Of a stretch of 64,000 nt of DNA, positions 1 to 8,116 are shown one piece after another. The notes under the pieces are model-generated. The model searched no databases, was not told the DNA's origin, and worked only from the letters and a program-made list of their open reading frames with translations. Origin of the DNA: Selenomonadaceae bacterium. Lineage in GTDB: Bacteria; Bacillota; Negativicutes; Selenomonadales; Selenomonadaceae. The stretch covers positions 1 to 64,000 of the forward strand of contig JAFRRH010000022.1 of NCBI GenBank assembly GCA_017428215.1, in the 5' to 3' direction. The translations under genes were made by a program, and so were the position numbers. Numbering within the stretch: position 1 is the first letter of the stretch; each line of letters starts with the position of its first letter.

Positions 1-474
1 AACATGAAACTTGAGAAACGACTTTGCCGAAATGCGCCGTTCTATGTTCTCGGTCCTTTGGTTACGGACGTTGCGCCAGGTTACGATCACATTACAGCGG
101 CGATTGGCGGAACTTTAGCGGCAGTGAGCGGTGCGGATTTTCTTTGTTACGTTACGCCCGCCGAACATTTATGCTTGCCGACTATTGAAGACGTTCACGA
201 CGGAGTTATTGTATCGAGGATTGCCGCACATGCCGCCGATTTGGTTAAGGGTGTAAACGGTGCTCGTGATTGGGATTTGCAAATGGCTCGCGCCAGAAAA
301 GTTTTGGATTGGGAGGAGCAACTTAGCTTAGCGATTGATCCCGACCTTGCTCGTAAGAAACGCGGCGCACGAAATAAAATTGGTGAAACTGCTTGCAGTA
401 TGTGCGGCGATTACTGCGCAGTTAAAATCGTCGGTAAATATTTTGATTCGCCCGTCTTCCCCTGTGTTGATTAA
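1..474 (+). CDS. thiC: Phosphomethylpyrimidine synthase ThiC, C-terminal part
   Basis: This is the last 157 codons of ThiC, the radical-SAM enzyme that converts aminoimidazole ribotide to the hydroxymethylpyrimidine phosphate of thiamine. The frame is open to the window edge, so the gene starts upstream. The sequence shows the conserved stretches [16 protein letters not shown] and [12 protein letters not shown], then near the C-terminus the cluster-binding CSMCGDYC motif (CX2CX4C) typical of ThiC. The stop is followed by about 45 bases and then by the rplU promoter, so it is a separate transcription unit. I see no truncation at the 3' end. Confidence 0.95.
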   Translation, partial: NMKLEKRLCRNAPFYVLGPLVTDVAPGYDHITAAIGGTLAAVSGADFLCYVTPAEHLCLPTIEDVHDGVIVSRIAAHAADLVKGVNGARDWDLQMARARKVLDWEEQLSLAIDPDLARKKRGARNKIGETACSMCGDYCAVKIVGKYFDSPVFPCVD

Positions 475-520
475 AAAGTTTCGACATATCGCGAATCGGA
501 ATCAAGGCGTAAAAAAAAAC

Positions 521-549
521 TAGACAGCAAAAATTTTTTGTGCTATCTT
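521..549 (+). promoter_or_regulatory. Probable sigma-70 promoter of rplU-prp-rpmA
   Basis: TAGACA (521-526) and TATCTT (544-549) are separated by 17 bases and lie about 80 bases before the rplU start. Assigned by consensus only. Confidence 0.45.
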
Positions 550-627
550 ATCTGCGCCGCACGACGAGGCAACTAATCGGGCAATCGAGCCGAAGTCGGC
601 GAGTTCATCCGCGTGGAGGTGTTAAGT
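550..627 (+). promoter_or_regulatory. 5' leader of rplU, possible L21-type leader
   Basis: A G+C-rich leader of about 78 bases precedes rplU and contains the short hairpin GCCGAAGTCGGC at about 591-602. Firmicutes rplU operons often carry an autoregulatory L21 leader RNA at this place. I cannot confirm the family fold by eye, so this rests on position plus the hairpin. The Shine-Dalgarno GGAGGTG lies at 615-621. Confidence 0.3.
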
Positions 628-939
628 TTGTACGCAATTATTAAAACTGGTGGCAAGCAGTATAAAGTTGCTGAAGGCAGTGAGATTATCATCGAGAAGC
701 TTGACGCTGAAGAAGGCTCTTCTGTAACTTTTGAGGAAATTTTGGCAGTTGGTGAGGGCGAAGAAATTAAAATCGGTCGTCCGTTCGTCGAAGGCGCGAA
801 AGTTACGGGTTCCGTTGTTAAAAATGGCAAAGGTCCCAAAATTCGTATTTTTAAATACAGGCACAAGACCAACTATCGTCGCCGTCAAGGTCATCGTCAA
901 CCGTTCACGAAAGTTAAGATTGAAAAAATCGAATCATGA
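628..939 (+). CDS. rplU: 50S ribosomal protein L21
   Basis: This is ribosomal protein L21 of the large subunit, 103 residues, the usual length. The N-terminus [13 protein letters not shown] and the C-terminal basic stretch [18 protein letters not shown] are diagnostic. The frame is open further upstream, but the TTG at 628 is chosen because GGAGGTG ends seven bases before it and it places the canonical N-terminus first. The stop codon overlaps the prp start (ATGA), so the two are translationally coupled. It heads the rplU-prp-rpmA operon. Confidence 0.97.
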   Translation: MYAIIKTGGKQYKVAEGSEIIIEKLDAEEGSSVTFEEILAVGEGEEIKIGRPFVEGAKVTGSVVKNGKGPKIRIFKYRHKTNYRRRQGHRQPFTKVKIEKIES

Positions 940-1277
940 TTGTTGCAGAGATTTACAAACAAGGCGACGGGAAAATTATCGGCTTTTTAGTCGACGGACA
1001 TTCCAACACGGCTAAGCACGGTTATGATATTTACTGCGCGGCGGCGTCAATGATTTCCAGTTCGGTTTTCGTCTGTCTTAGGGATTATCTCAAGCGCGAT
1101 TTTGATTGGGAGGCGGCGCACGGACGGTTAATGGTAAAACTTAAAGATAATCCTGACGAATTAACTGAAGTTGCTTTCCAGACTCTTTTAATCGGCATGA
1201 GAGAAGTCGAAAAACAAGTTCCGAAAATCGTCAAAGTCGAAGAAAAATTTTTCGGAGGTGAAACTAATGATGTTTAA
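936..1277 (+). CDS. prp: Ribosomal-processing cysteine protease Prp
   Basis: Prp removes the N-terminal extension of ribosomal protein L27 in Firmicutes. The 113-residue protein has the expected catalytic pair: His22 in [12 protein letters not shown] and Cys34 in DIYCAAAS. It lies between rplU and rpmA, the canonical place, and overlaps both (ATGA at the 5' end, 11 bases with rpmA at the 3' end). Its substrate motif is visible in the adjacent rpmA product and, unexpectedly, at the N-terminus of the giant repeat protein at 40359-44528. Confidence 0.95.
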   Translation: MIVAEIYKQGDGKIIGFLVDGHSNTAKHGYDIYCAAASMISSSVFVCLRDYLKRDFDWEAAHGRLMVKLKDNPDELTEVAFQTLLIGMREVEKQVPKIVKVEEKFFGGETNDV

Positions 1278-1554
1278 TTTTGATTTACAGCGTTTTGCAC
1301 ATAAAAAAGGCGTAAGCTCCACGCGTAACGGTCGCGACAGTGAGTCGAAACGTCTTGGCGTTAAAGAGCAAGCAGGCACGCTCGTCACTGCAGGCAGTAT
1401 TCTGGTTCGTCAACGCGGTACGCATTTCCACCCCGGCAATAACGTCGGACGAGGCAAAGACGATACTCTTTTTGCGAAAATTGCGGGCAAAGTTGCATTC
1501 GAGCGCAAAGGACGTTATCAACGTAAAATTAGCGTCTATGCCGTCGAAGCTTAA
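1267..1554 (+). CDS. rpmA: 50S ribosomal protein L27 with cleavable N-terminal extension
   Basis: This is ribosomal protein L27, 95 residues. The mature N-terminus [21 protein letters not shown] is preceded by [10 protein letters not shown], the extension that Prp removes in Firmicutes with cleavage expected after the Phe. GGAGGTG at 1254-1260 favours ATG 1267, with ATG 1270 as the alternative. It overlaps the end of prp by 11 bases and is the last gene of the operon, since the tRNA-Leu promoter follows at once. Confidence 0.96.
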   Translation: MMFNFDLQRFAHKKGVSSTRNGRDSESKRLGVKEQAGTLVTAGSILVRQRGTHFHPGNNVGRGKDDTLFAKIAGKVAFERKGRYQRKISVYAVEA

Positions 1555-1562
1555 AATTTTTG

Positions 1563-1591
1563 TTGACAATTAGTTAAAGGCGTGTTAATAT
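1563..1591 (+). promoter_or_regulatory. Promoter of tRNA-Leu
   Basis: A consensus TTGACA (1563-1568), a 17-base spacer and TAATAT (1586-1591) end nine bases before the tRNA. The position and near-perfect match make this a confident stable-RNA promoter. Confidence 0.8.
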
Positions 1592-1600
1592 GCAACCTGC

Positions 1601-1687
1601 GCCGAAGTGGCGGAATTGGCAGACGCAGCAGACTCAAAATCTGCCGTAGGCAACTACGTGCCGGTTCGAGTCCGGCCTTCGGCACCA
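1601..1687 (+). tRNA. tRNA-Leu(CAA)
   Basis: This is a class II tRNA with a long variable arm. The acceptor stem GCCGAAG pairs with CTTCGGC, the T arm holds GGTTCGAGTCC, and CCA is encoded. The anticodon stem GCAGA/TCTGC encloses CTCAAAA, giving anticodon CAA, which reads UUG leucine codons. Confidence 0.95.
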
Positions 1688-1700
1688 AATATAGAAAAAT

Positions 1701-1735
1701 TCAAACCCGTTCGATTCGTCGAGCGGGTTTTTCGC
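1701..1735 (+). terminator. Rho-independent terminator after tRNA-Leu
   Basis: AAACCCG (1703-1709) pairs with CGGGTTT (1724-1730) and is followed by a T-rich tract. Confidence 0.75.
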
Positions 1736-1779
1736 TATTTTTTAAACCTCACAACGGGTTAACTGAAATAGACAAAATA

Positions 1780-2259
1780 TCATCTGTGTTGTAAATGTCG
1801 CGTGGATTTTTTTCGACAGGTATCAAAAAATCTTTTCATTAATTCGTGGCACTTTTCCTCCATTACGCCCGCTGTCACTAGTAATTGATGATTGAGCGCG
1901 GAATTGTTTATGACATTAAACAAAGATTCCGCCGCGCCGAATTTTGAATCAACTGCGCCATAAACCAAACGCTTAACTCTGCATAAAACCAACGCACCTG
2001 CACACATTGCGCAAGGTTCCACAGTAGAATAAAGCGTGCAACCAGATAATCGCCGCTTATTTAATTTTCTACTTGCTTCGCGTAATGCTAAAATTTCTGC
2101 ATGAGCTGTTGCGTCGTGCAGTTGTTCAATTCGATTATGTTGGCGGGAAATTAAAATGCCGCCCTCGTCAATGAGAACGGCTCCGATTGGTACTTCGTTT
2201 TCGTGATAAGCCCTCAACGCCTCTTCAAGCGCGAGGCTCATAAACTCTTTATCGGTCAT
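1780..2259 (-). CDS. tadA: tRNA-specific adenosine deaminase TadA
   Basis: TadA deaminates A34 to inosine in the anticodon of tRNA-Arg(ACG). The 159-residue protein has the zinc deaminase signature HAE at residues 53-55, with Glu55 as proton shuttle, and PCAMC at 82-86 supplying the two Cys ligands. AGGAGG seven bases upstream selects ATG 2259. An in-frame TTG six bases further upstream is less well placed. The gene lies 12 bases downstream of a small unknown gene and probably shares its transcript. It converges on the tRNA-Leu terminator. Confidence 0.95.
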   Translation of the reverse strand: MTDKEFMSLALEEALRAYHENEVPIGAVLIDEGGILISRQHNRIEQLHDATAHAEILALREASRKLNKRRLSGCTLYSTVEPCAMCAGALVLCRVKRLVYGAVDSKFGAAESLFNVINNSALNHQLLVTAGVMEEKCHELMKRFFDTCRKKSTRHLQHR

Positions 2260-2271
2260 AATCAATCCTCC

Positions 2272-2535
2272 TTATGCAAGCAACATGTCTAAACTTAAAC
2301 CGCTTGAGTAAAACAGAGAATGTGTCCCGCAACTTGTCAGTTCCAAATTGTATGCTTCGGGAATTTCAGTTTTCTTGACGGGTGCTGCCTTTTTATTCAT
2401 TACGCGCCGCAATTCTTCGGCGAAAGTATTCGTATCCTCTCGGCGTCCGCGTCCGCTGTTAAAGCGATGTTTGTTGTCTTGAGCGACGCCGTTGACGCGA
2501 GCAACCCGTGCAATTTTTTCAACTCTGTCTGTCAT
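2272..2535 (-). CDS. Small hypothetical protein upstream of tadA
   Basis: I do not recognise this 87-residue protein. It begins MTDRVEKIARVARVNG, is basic and Arg/Lys-rich in its first half, and ends in a hydrophobic stretch with a single Cys. AAGGAGGAGATCAAA before the ATG gives a very good ribosome site, so it is probably translated. No signal peptide or membrane segment is evident. It lies 12 bases before tadA on the same strand, so co-transcription is likely. A longer reading from GTG 2601 is possible but has a badly spaced ribosome site. Confidence 0.6.
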   Translation of the reverse strand: MTDRVEKIARVARVNGVAQDNKHRFNSGRGRREDTNTFAEELRRVMNKKAAPVKKTEIPEAYNLELTSCGTHSLFYSSGLSLDMLLA

Positions 2536-2611
2536 TTTGATCTCCTCCTTGGAAAACTTTTGTTCGCGTCCTTCACTTGCAATATCGTTTAAATTGCCCA
2601 CCTCCTTAAAT

Positions 2612-2646
2612 CAAAAGGAACCCTACCTTTTACGGCAGAGTTCCTT
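2612..2646 (-). terminator. Probable terminator of mdh
   Basis: On the minus strand AAGGAAC (2646-2640) pairs with GTTCCTT (2621-2615), then a short T run. It lies 20 bases after the mdh stop. The T run is short, so strength is uncertain. Confidence 0.55.
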
Positions 2647-2667
2647 GATTAAGTTTTCAATGTTAAA

Positions 2668-3618
2668 TTATTCGAGTGCACCGGCAATCTTGCTGTTGAC
2701 TTCGCGAGCCGCCGCAACGCTTTCTGCGAATTTAGCTTTTTCAGCCGCAGAGAATTCGACTTCGACGATTTTTTCTACGCCATTTTTGCCGAGAATGACG
2801 GGGACACCAATGCACAAATCTTTTTCGCCGTATTCGCCGTCGAGGTAGACACAGCACGGAATCAATTTCTTAGCGTCAAGTGCGATAGCCTCAACCAAAG
2901 CCGCCGCCGCCGCGCCAGGAGCATACCAAGCGGAAGTGCCCAAAAGTTTCGTGCAGGTCGCGCCGCCAACTTTGGTAGCTTCGACAGCTTTTTGAATTGC
3001 CTCTTCGCTGAGGAATTGGGTAACGGGAATTCCGCGATAAGTTGCGAGGCTTACGAGCGGAACCATAGTTTTATCAGCGTGACCACCAACAACCATGCCG
3101 TCAATATCAGTCGGAGTTGCAGGATAGCCGGCTTCCTTGAGAGCTTCGGCGAGATAATAGCGGAAACGGGAGCTGTCGAGCATGCCACCTTGTCCGATAA
3201 TACGATTGCGCGGGAGTTTGGTATCTTTGAGCGTGAGGTAAGTCATCGCGTCCATAGGATTGGAGACGATAATCAGAATCGCTTCGGGCGAGTGCTCAAG
3301 GATTTGGTCAACAACGCTTTTAACAATTTTTGCATTGGTGCCGATGAGTTGTTCACGGGTCATGCCAGGTTTGCGCGGAATGCCAGAAGTGACAACAACG
3401 ACTTGCGAGCCTGCCGTCGCCGCATAGTTATTTGTCACACCAGTTACCGTCGTATCAAAGTTGAGCATATGCGCCGTCTGCATGATGTCCATTGCTTTAC
3501 CTTCGGAAAGTCCCTCTTTAATATCGATAAGAACGACTTCACTTGCAAAACCTTTGGTAGCGAGAACATTTGCTACGGTCGCACCGACATTACCCGAACC
3601 AACTACAGTTACTTTCAT
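2668..3618 (-). CDS. mdh: Malate dehydrogenase (LDH-like family)
   Basis: This is an NAD-dependent malate dehydrogenase of 316 residues that interconverts malate and oxaloacetate in the cytosol. The Rossmann motif GSGNVGATVA lies at residues 7-16, and VTSGIPRKPGMTRE carries the substrate-binding arginines (Arg at the selectivity position argues for malate rather than lactate). The catalytic His is in MVVGGHADKTMVPL. The family usually reads GGHGDTM at that motif, so the variant GGHADKTM is mildly unusual. It has its own promoter and terminator. In an anaerobe it would serve the reductive branch to fumarate and succinate. Confidence 0.93.
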   Translation of the reverse strand: MKVTVVGSGNVGATVANVLATKGFASEVVLIDIKEGLSEGKAMDIMQTAHMLNFDTTVTGVTNNYAATAGSQVVVVTSGIPRKPGMTREQLIGTNAKIVKSVVDQILEHSPEAILIIVSNPMDAMTYLTLKDTKLPRNRIIGQGGMLDSSRFRYYLAEALKEAGYPATPTDIDGMVVGGHADKTMVPLVSLATYRGIPVTQFLSEEAIQKAVEATKVGGATCTKLLGTSAWYAPGAAAAALVEAIALDAKKLIPCCVYLDGEYGEKDLCIGVPVILGKNGVEKIVEVEFSAAEKAKFAESVAAAREVNSKIAGALE

Positions 3619-3652
3619 TTAAAATTGCCTCCTCAAAAAATTTACTGCGCTT

Positions 3653-3681
3653 ATTGTAACACAACGAATCATAATTTGCTA
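3653..3681 (-). promoter_or_regulatory. Probable mdh promoter
   Basis: On the minus strand TAGCAA (3681-3676) and TACAAT (3658-3653) are 17 bases apart and lie 35 bases before the mdh start. The -35 is weak. Confidence 0.45.
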
Positions 3682-3698
3682 CAGGCTAAGAAAAAATT

Positions 3699-3857
3699 TT
3701 ACTCATCCTTAGAAAAATCTTCTTTACCGACGCCGCACAACGGGCAGACAAAATCTTCCGGCAAGTCCTCAAACTTCGTGCCAGGTTCAATTCCGTTTTC
3801 GGGGTCGCCCTGCTCTTCGTCGTACTCGTAGCCACAAACATTGCAAATCCACTTCAT
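3699..3857 (-). CDS. Rubredoxin
   Basis: This 52-residue iron protein carries single electrons in anaerobes, often to peroxide or oxygen reductases. It starts [18 protein letters not shown] and ends with [14 protein letters not shown]. The two CX2C pairs that bind one iron and the aromatic residues around them are exact family hallmarks. GGAGGG lies eight bases before the ATG. It has its own strong promoter and stands between clc and mdh. Confidence 0.95.
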   Translation of the reverse strand: MKWICNVCGYEYDEEQGDPENGIEPGTKFEDLPEDFVCPLCGVGKEDFSKDE

Positions 3858-3883
3858 GTTAAAACCCTCCAAAATTTTTTTTG

Positions 3884-3911
3884 ATTATAACATGTGCCGG
3901 AAATTTTTCAA
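3884..3911 (-). promoter_or_regulatory. Rubredoxin promoter
   Basis: On the minus strand TTGAAA (3911-3906) and TATAAT (3889-3884) are separated by 16 bases, about 27 bases before the rubredoxin start. Confidence 0.65.
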
Positions 3912-3936
3912 CAAAAAACTGATACGATTTTTTACA

Positions 3937-5310
3937 CTAAAACTTTTTGATTGCCGTCTTATTTTGCGAACGCTCCAATATGGCGGAAAAAATTGGTTCG
4001 CCGCCGCATAAGTCCGAAATTAAAAATGCCGCGCCTGATACGACTATCAAGCCGACGAGATGTTCAAATTGCCCCGTCAACTCTAAAATTAAAATGCTAC
4101 CTGTTACGGGAACCTTGACGACTGCCGCAAAGAACGCCGCCATTCCAAAGATTATAAAAAGCGTTATCCAATCCGCTGTGAAAAAATCTAGCGCATTTCC
4201 GATTCGTGCGAAAATATTTCCAATCAATGCGCCGATAACTAAAACTGGTAAAAATAATCCGCCTGGTGCATTCGTGCCAAAACATATTAGCGTATAAAAA
4301 ATTTTTCCCGCCAGCAAAATTATCAGCAAACTCAACGCAGGGTGCGATATTAAAATTTCGTCAACTAAAACATTTCCACAGCCGAGAATTTGCGGCAACT
4401 CTATTCCGAGCGGTATTGCCAACAGCAACGGCACGGCAAATCTTTTTACGCCGAAAATTTTTAATCCGTCGTAAGCGTTGAGCGCGAAGATTAACGCTTT
4501 GGAAAAAAATGCTCCGAGTGCGCCACAAATCATTCCAAGTAAAATAAAAAGCGCGGCGAATTTTAACGGCGTTGCGCTCATTGCTGCTGCCATTTCAAAA
4601 TCAAGACCGGTCATAACCGACGGCACATGGAGCGGCGTCGCTGTGATTGTCTCAAAGACCGGTCGCACGCCGAAAATAATTTTCACGATAAAAGACGCGC
4701 TAACTGCCGCCGGTACTGCCGCGATTAAAATTTCCTGCGAATATCTTTTGCGCAATTCTTCAATGCAAAAAATTACTCCCGCCAATGGTGCACTGAAAAT
4801 CGCCGCAAGTCCTGCGCCCGCGCCCGCCGTTAATAAAAAATTTCCCTCAAATGCCTCGTGCTGTTTATTCTTTGTGTAAATTATCTTGCTGAAAAAATTT
4901 CCGACTGCCGCGCCGAATTGTACGCTGATTCCCGCTCGTCCCAAAGATAAGCCCGCGCCTATTCCTAAAACCGTCGCAAAAAATTTCACCGCCAACAATC
5001 GGAACGGCTTAATCATCTGCGCCCGCCCTTGTAAAATTCCTTTTAACTGCGGTACACCGCTCCCTGCAACTTGCGCGTCGAAGTTCACAGCTTTGGATAA
5101 AATCGCCGCCAATAAGATCATCACGCCAATTGCGAAAAAAATTCTTCCTAAGCTGTTGACGTGTGCAAAAATAATCGGGCGATAAATGTCCGCCGCGTCG
5201 AGTAAAAATCTCAACGTTGCCACAATCGCGCCCGTAAATATTCCGACGACTGCGCCCTCAAAAAATAATCGAACTCGCAGGAGCCGCCGATTACTTAGCA
5301 AAACTTTCAC
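3937..5310 (-). CDS. CLC-family chloride channel/transporter with a substituted gating residue
   Basis: This is a polytopic membrane protein of the CLC anion channel and transporter family, about 457 residues with at least ten hydrophobic segments. Family motifs are in order: GSGVPQLKG, then GLSLGRAGISVQFG, LAGVIFCIEEL and GGLFLPVLVIGA. In most CLC proteins the second motif reads GREGP, whose Glu is the external gate. Here the codon is GCG, giving Ala. The internal proton-pathway Glu (CIEEL) is retained. The start is uncertain: GTG 5310 directly after the adaptor stop, or TTG 5301 with better spacing from AAGGA. The frame extends into the preceding gene but that start would overlap it by 95 bases. 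Confidence 0.88.
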   Translation of the reverse strand: MKVLLSNRRLLRVRLFFEGAVVGIFTGAIVATLRFLLDAADIYRPIIFAHVNSLGRIFFAIGVMILLAAILSKAVNFDAQVAGSGVPQLKGILQGRAQMIKPFRLLAVKFFATVLGIGAGLSLGRAGISVQFGAAVGNFFSKIIYTKNKQHEAFEGNFLLTAGAGAGLAAIFSAPLAGVIFCIEELRKRYSQEILIAAVPAAVSASFIVKIIFGVRPVFETITATPLHVPSVMTGLDFEMAAAMSATPLKFAALFILLGMICGALGAFFSKALIFALNAYDGLKIFGVKRFAVPLLLAIPLGIELPQILGCGNVLVDEILISHPALSLLIILLAGKIFYTLICFGTNAPGGLFLPVLVIGALIGNIFARIGNALDFFTADWITLFIIFGMAAFFAAVVKVPVTGSILILELTGQFEHLVGLIVVSGAAFLISDLCGGEPIFSAILERSQNKTAIKKF

Positions 5311-5314
5311 TTCC

Positions 5315-6454
5315 TTAGAGCGGAGGACCGCCCATACGACGTCCGCCGCCCATGCCGCCGCCTTGATTAACAGTTTTCTGCGCGGCTTCGTAGGTCGTTG
5401 AAACGTCATCGCCCTGATTTAAACCGCCGCCCGTGACTTCGACAAATTCCTCGCCGTAAAGCCCGACTGTTATATAAACTTTTTCGGCAACGTCCTTGCC
5501 TTGCGCGTCTTTAGTAATTTTTTCGACGTAAGAACCTTTAGTATCAGTTTTTAGCGCGTTAATCGGCACGCAGAGCGCGTCGCGAACTTGTCCAACAATA
5601 ATATCAAGCCGCGCAGTCATAGCCGGCAATAAAAGATTTTCATCGTCGGGTGCGCTAAACGTCACGTAATAATAAATGACGGCGTTGCTTGAGCTTGAAT
5701 TTGAACTCGTCGAAGAGGAATTTGTATCCCAAGAATTTGCCGTATCCGTTTGAGAAATTTTTATAACTTCTGCGCGGAAAGTTTTATCTGGATAGGCGTC
5801 AACTGTAAACGTCGCACGCTCGCCAACTCGTACACTACCAATATCCGTTTCGTCAACTTTAGCCTTAACCAGTTTTTCGCTCAAATCGGCAATGCGCATG
5901 ATAACAGTTGGATTTGTCGAGCCTTGAACCGCCATAGTGCCTGGAGTTTTAGGCTCGCCGACAACTACGCCGTCCATAGGCGCAGTTATGACAGTTTGGT
6001 TAACGTTGTCTTCGGCAAGCTCCACCGCTGATTTTGCTCTGTCGTATTCGTATTGCGCGTCTTGCAATTCCTGTAAAGATTTCGCGCCGATTTTATAAAG
6101 TTTATCCGTCCGTTCAAGTTTTTGGCGGGCATTGGTTAACGTAAAATTGGCTTGGTCGAGTTGCGCTTGATAGTCTTTACCGTCGAGAATTGCTACGATT
6201 TGCCCTTCCGTCACGTGATCATTTTCCTCAACTAAAATTTCTTGGATACGCGCCGTAACCTTGCCGCTGACTTCGACGCTATCGCGGGGCTGAACGGTGC
6301 CCGTTGCCGATACGGTTTTGGTCAAATCCATGCGAACAACTTTTTCCGTCTCGTAAGTCTTAGTCGTCTCGGCAACAACTTTATCTGTATAAAATTTGTA
6401 ACCAACTGCCGCCCCGATTATCAAAACCGCGATGATTAAAATTTTCCACTTCAT
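5315..6454 (-). CDS. MacA/HlyD-like periplasmic adaptor (membrane fusion protein)
   Basis: This is a 379-residue membrane-fusion protein of the RND/MacA/HlyD type that links an inner-membrane pump to an outer-membrane channel. It has one N-terminal membrane anchor (residues 4-22), a biotinyl-lipoyl half-motif near GKVTARIQEILVEENDHV, a coiled-coil hairpin (about 95-155), the second lipoyl half at TAPMDGVVVGEPKTPG, then beta-barrel domains. Unusual additions are a Ser/Asn-rich loop near residue 250 and a Gly/Met/Arg-rich C-terminus. It follows tolC by two bases. No pump gene (MacB or RND) follows, only a CLC gene. Confidence 0.88.
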   Translation of the reverse strand: MKWKILIIAVLIIGAAVGYKFYTDKVVAETTKTYETEKVVRMDLTKTVSATGTVQPRDSVEVSGKVTARIQEILVEENDHVTEGQIVAILDGKDYQAQLDQANFTLTNARQKLERTDKLYKIGAKSLQELQDAQYEYDRAKSAVELAEDNVNQTVITAPMDGVVVGEPKTPGTMAVQGSTNPTVIMRIADLSEKLVKAKVDETDIGSVRVGERATFTVDAYPDKTFRAEVIKISQTDTANSWDTNSSSTSSNSSSSNAVIYYYVTFSAPDDENLLLPAMTARLDIIVGQVRDALCVPINALKTDTKGSYVEKITKDAQGKDVAEKVYITVGLYGEEFVEVTGGGLNQGDDVSTTYEAAQKTVNQGGGMGGGRRMGGPPL

Positions 6455-6456
6455 GA

Positions 6457-7710
6457 TTAACTCCCAATCGCTTTTAAAGTATTTCCAACCGCATGTGCCA
6501 AATCGAAACTGTAGCGCATAACGTCATAGCGTGCACTTACATTATTTTTCTTAGCTGTCGAAAGCGCAACTTCCGCGTCCAAAACGTCAAGCAAAATTCC
6601 CTCGCCGACATTGTAGCGTTCAGTTGCAATAAAGCGTTCTTCCTCTGCAAGTTCAACCGCTCTTTGCGTCGTCGTCATTCTAAGCAAGGCGATTCTCAAA
6701 TTTTTATGCGCCGTTACAACGTCTTCGTGCACGCTATCTAAATCGGCGTCCATAGCAAGTTTAAGGCGTTCGACTTCAACTTTAGCTGATTCAACCGCCG
6801 CACGAGTTACACCGCTATCAAAAATGCTCCACGACGCAGAAACTCCCGCTGAAGCATCCGGCGTAAAGTGCCATATTCGCGACGTGCCGCTTAAATCTGT
6901 GCCAACGCTCGCCGAAACTTCAGGCAACCAACCGGATTTTGCGCTCGTAACGTTAAGTTCACCCTGCTCAATTCTAAGGGCGTCTGCTTTCAAGTCAAGG
7001 CGATTTTCATCTGCCTCCGACAAATATTTTTCTATGTCCTCAAGTTTAAGATGAGTTTCAAAATCCTCGACGGTCAAGTCTACGATTGAATTCGTCGACA
7101 TAAGCGTTGCCAAATTTGTCAATGCAACTTCGTAGGTGGCATGTGAGCGGGCGGCGTCTTGTAAAGCGTTGCTAGTCTCGACCTGCGCACGAAGCAAATC
7201 AATTTTAGCCTTTGCGCCCGCGTCGTATTGAGCGGCTATCATTCTCTCATGCTCCGACAAATTTTTTTCCGTCTCCAAATTTACTCGTGACGTCGCTAAA
7301 TTTTCCAGCGCGTTAACGTAAGCCGTGACAACTTGATAAGTCAAATCGTCCTGCGCCTGCGAAAATTCTAGCTTGGAAATGTTAATGTCCAATTCCGCCG
7401 ATTTTATTGCCGTCTCAAGTCGTTTGCCCGTATACAGCGGAACCGACGCACTTAAGCCCGTCGATAAACTTTCGGATTCTTCGACACCCTCCATTTTATA
7501 AATGTTTGCTCTACCCGACGCACTTACTGAAACGCCCTTCCTGCCCCGCGCAGATTTTAATGACTCTTCGGCGACGCGGATTGATTGTTCAGTTCGTTGG
7601 AGGGTTGGATTGTTTATCAGTGCCGTTTGAACTGCTTGCTGAACTGGTAACGCTTGCGCTGGCGTTGACAGCAGGAACGTTGTTAGGATTGCCGTTAAAA
7701 ATTTTTTCAT
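6457..7710 (-). CDS. tolC: TolC-family outer membrane efflux channel
   Basis: This is an outer-membrane factor of 417 residues, the exit duct of tripartite efflux and type I secretion systems. A Sec signal peptide ([20 protein letters not shown]) is followed by two repeats of long alpha-helical coiled coil, the first starting [16 protein letters not shown] and the second in the 230-400 region, ending [20 protein letters not shown] as in TolC proteins. AAGGAG seven bases before ATG 7710 fixes the start. The start lies inside the end of tatA, a 122-base overlap. An outer-membrane channel in a Firmicutes-like genome supports a diderm Negativicute. Confidence 0.9.
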   Translation of the reverse strand: MKKFLTAILTTFLLSTPAQALPVQQAVQTALINNPTLQRTEQSIRVAEESLKSARGRKGVSVSASGRANIYKMEGVEESESLSTGLSASVPLYTGKRLETAIKSAELDINISKLEFSQAQDDLTYQVVTAYVNALENLATSRVNLETEKNLSEHERMIAAQYDAGAKAKIDLLRAQVETSNALQDAARSHATYEVALTNLATLMSTNSIVDLTVEDFETHLKLEDIEKYLSEADENRLDLKADALRIEQGELNVTSAKSGWLPEVSASVGTDLSGTSRIWHFTPDASAGVSASWSIFDSGVTRAAVESAKVEVERLKLAMDADLDSVHEDVVTAHKNLRIALLRMTTTQRAVELAEEERFIATERYNVGEGILLDVLDAEVALSTAKKNNVSARYDVMRYSFDLAHAVGNTLKAIGS

Positions 7711-7981
7711 CGTGATTCTCCTTGACAATAGGACTTTCTTTAGCCAAGTTTATAACATCGTCGGCAGTAACTGATTTTTTTTCTTCGGTGGGTTTAGGCG
7801 GCGATTTTTTTTCTGGCTCCAAAGGTTCGTTCAGCGTCTGTGAAAGTGCCGCCTGCGCCTTGCGAAATTCCCTTAAGCCCTTGCCGATTGCCCGTCCCAC
7901 TTCCGGCAACTTGGAAGGTCCAAAGACTATCAGCCCGACGATTAAAATTATTACGAATTCTCCCGCGCTTATTCCAAACAT
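7589..7981 (-). CDS. tatA: Twin-arginine translocase subunit TatA/TatB
   Basis: This is a pore or adaptor subunit of the Tat system that exports folded proteins. The N-terminus [20 protein letters not shown] is the membrane helix, followed by the [16 protein letters not shown] hinge and the amphipathic helix [11 protein letters not shown]. At 130 residues it is longer than typical TatA. The last roughly 40 residues are low complexity (Ser, Asn, Thr, Ala) and are encoded inside the tolC start region. GGAG eight bases upstream selects ATG 7981. Likely substrates in this window are the two SRRDLLK proteins at 60285-63263. No tatC is seen here. Confidence 0.93.
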   Translation of the reverse strand: MFGISAGEFVIILIVGLIVFGPSKLPEVGRAIGKGLREFRKAQAALSQTLNEPLEPEKKSPPKPTEEKKSVTADDVINLAKESPIVKENHDEKIFNGNPNNVPAVNASASVTSSASSSNGTDKQSNPPTN

Positions 7982-8010
7982 TTTTATCACTCCAAAATTT
8001 TTTCGTAGCC

Positions 8011-8038
8011 ATTATATCATGTGCAAAGCTTTATTCAA
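8011..8038 (-). promoter_or_regulatory. Promoter of tatA-tolC-adaptor operon
   Basis: On the minus strand TTGAAT (8038-8033) and TATAAT (8016-8011) are separated by 16 bases, ending 29 bases before the tatA start. Confidence 0.6.
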
Positions 8039-8072
8039 ATATTTTTCAGAAAAAATTGTTGTATTCGGCGCA

Positions 8073-8096
8073 AAAAAAATCCCGCCTTTCGACGGG
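8073..8096 (-). terminator. Terminator of the RTX-like gene
   Basis: CCCGTCGAAAGGCGGG on the minus strand is followed by a run of T. The same 16-base hairpin core recurs after the repeat gene at 44656. Confidence 0.85.
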
Positions 8097-8116
8097 AAGA
8101 AAATTTTACGCGCAGA

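Noticed and set aside
550..627. Confident L21 leader call
   Set aside because: Only one short hairpin is visible and I could not match the family fold. It is listed at low confidence instead.
1582..1794. A 70-codon plus-strand frame over tRNA-Leu
   Set aside because: It is contained mostly in the tRNA and terminator, with no plausible product.
5311..5409. Long N-terminal start for the CLC gene
   Set aside because: It overlaps the adaptor gene by 95 bases in another frame, and CLC homology begins only after the adaptor stop.
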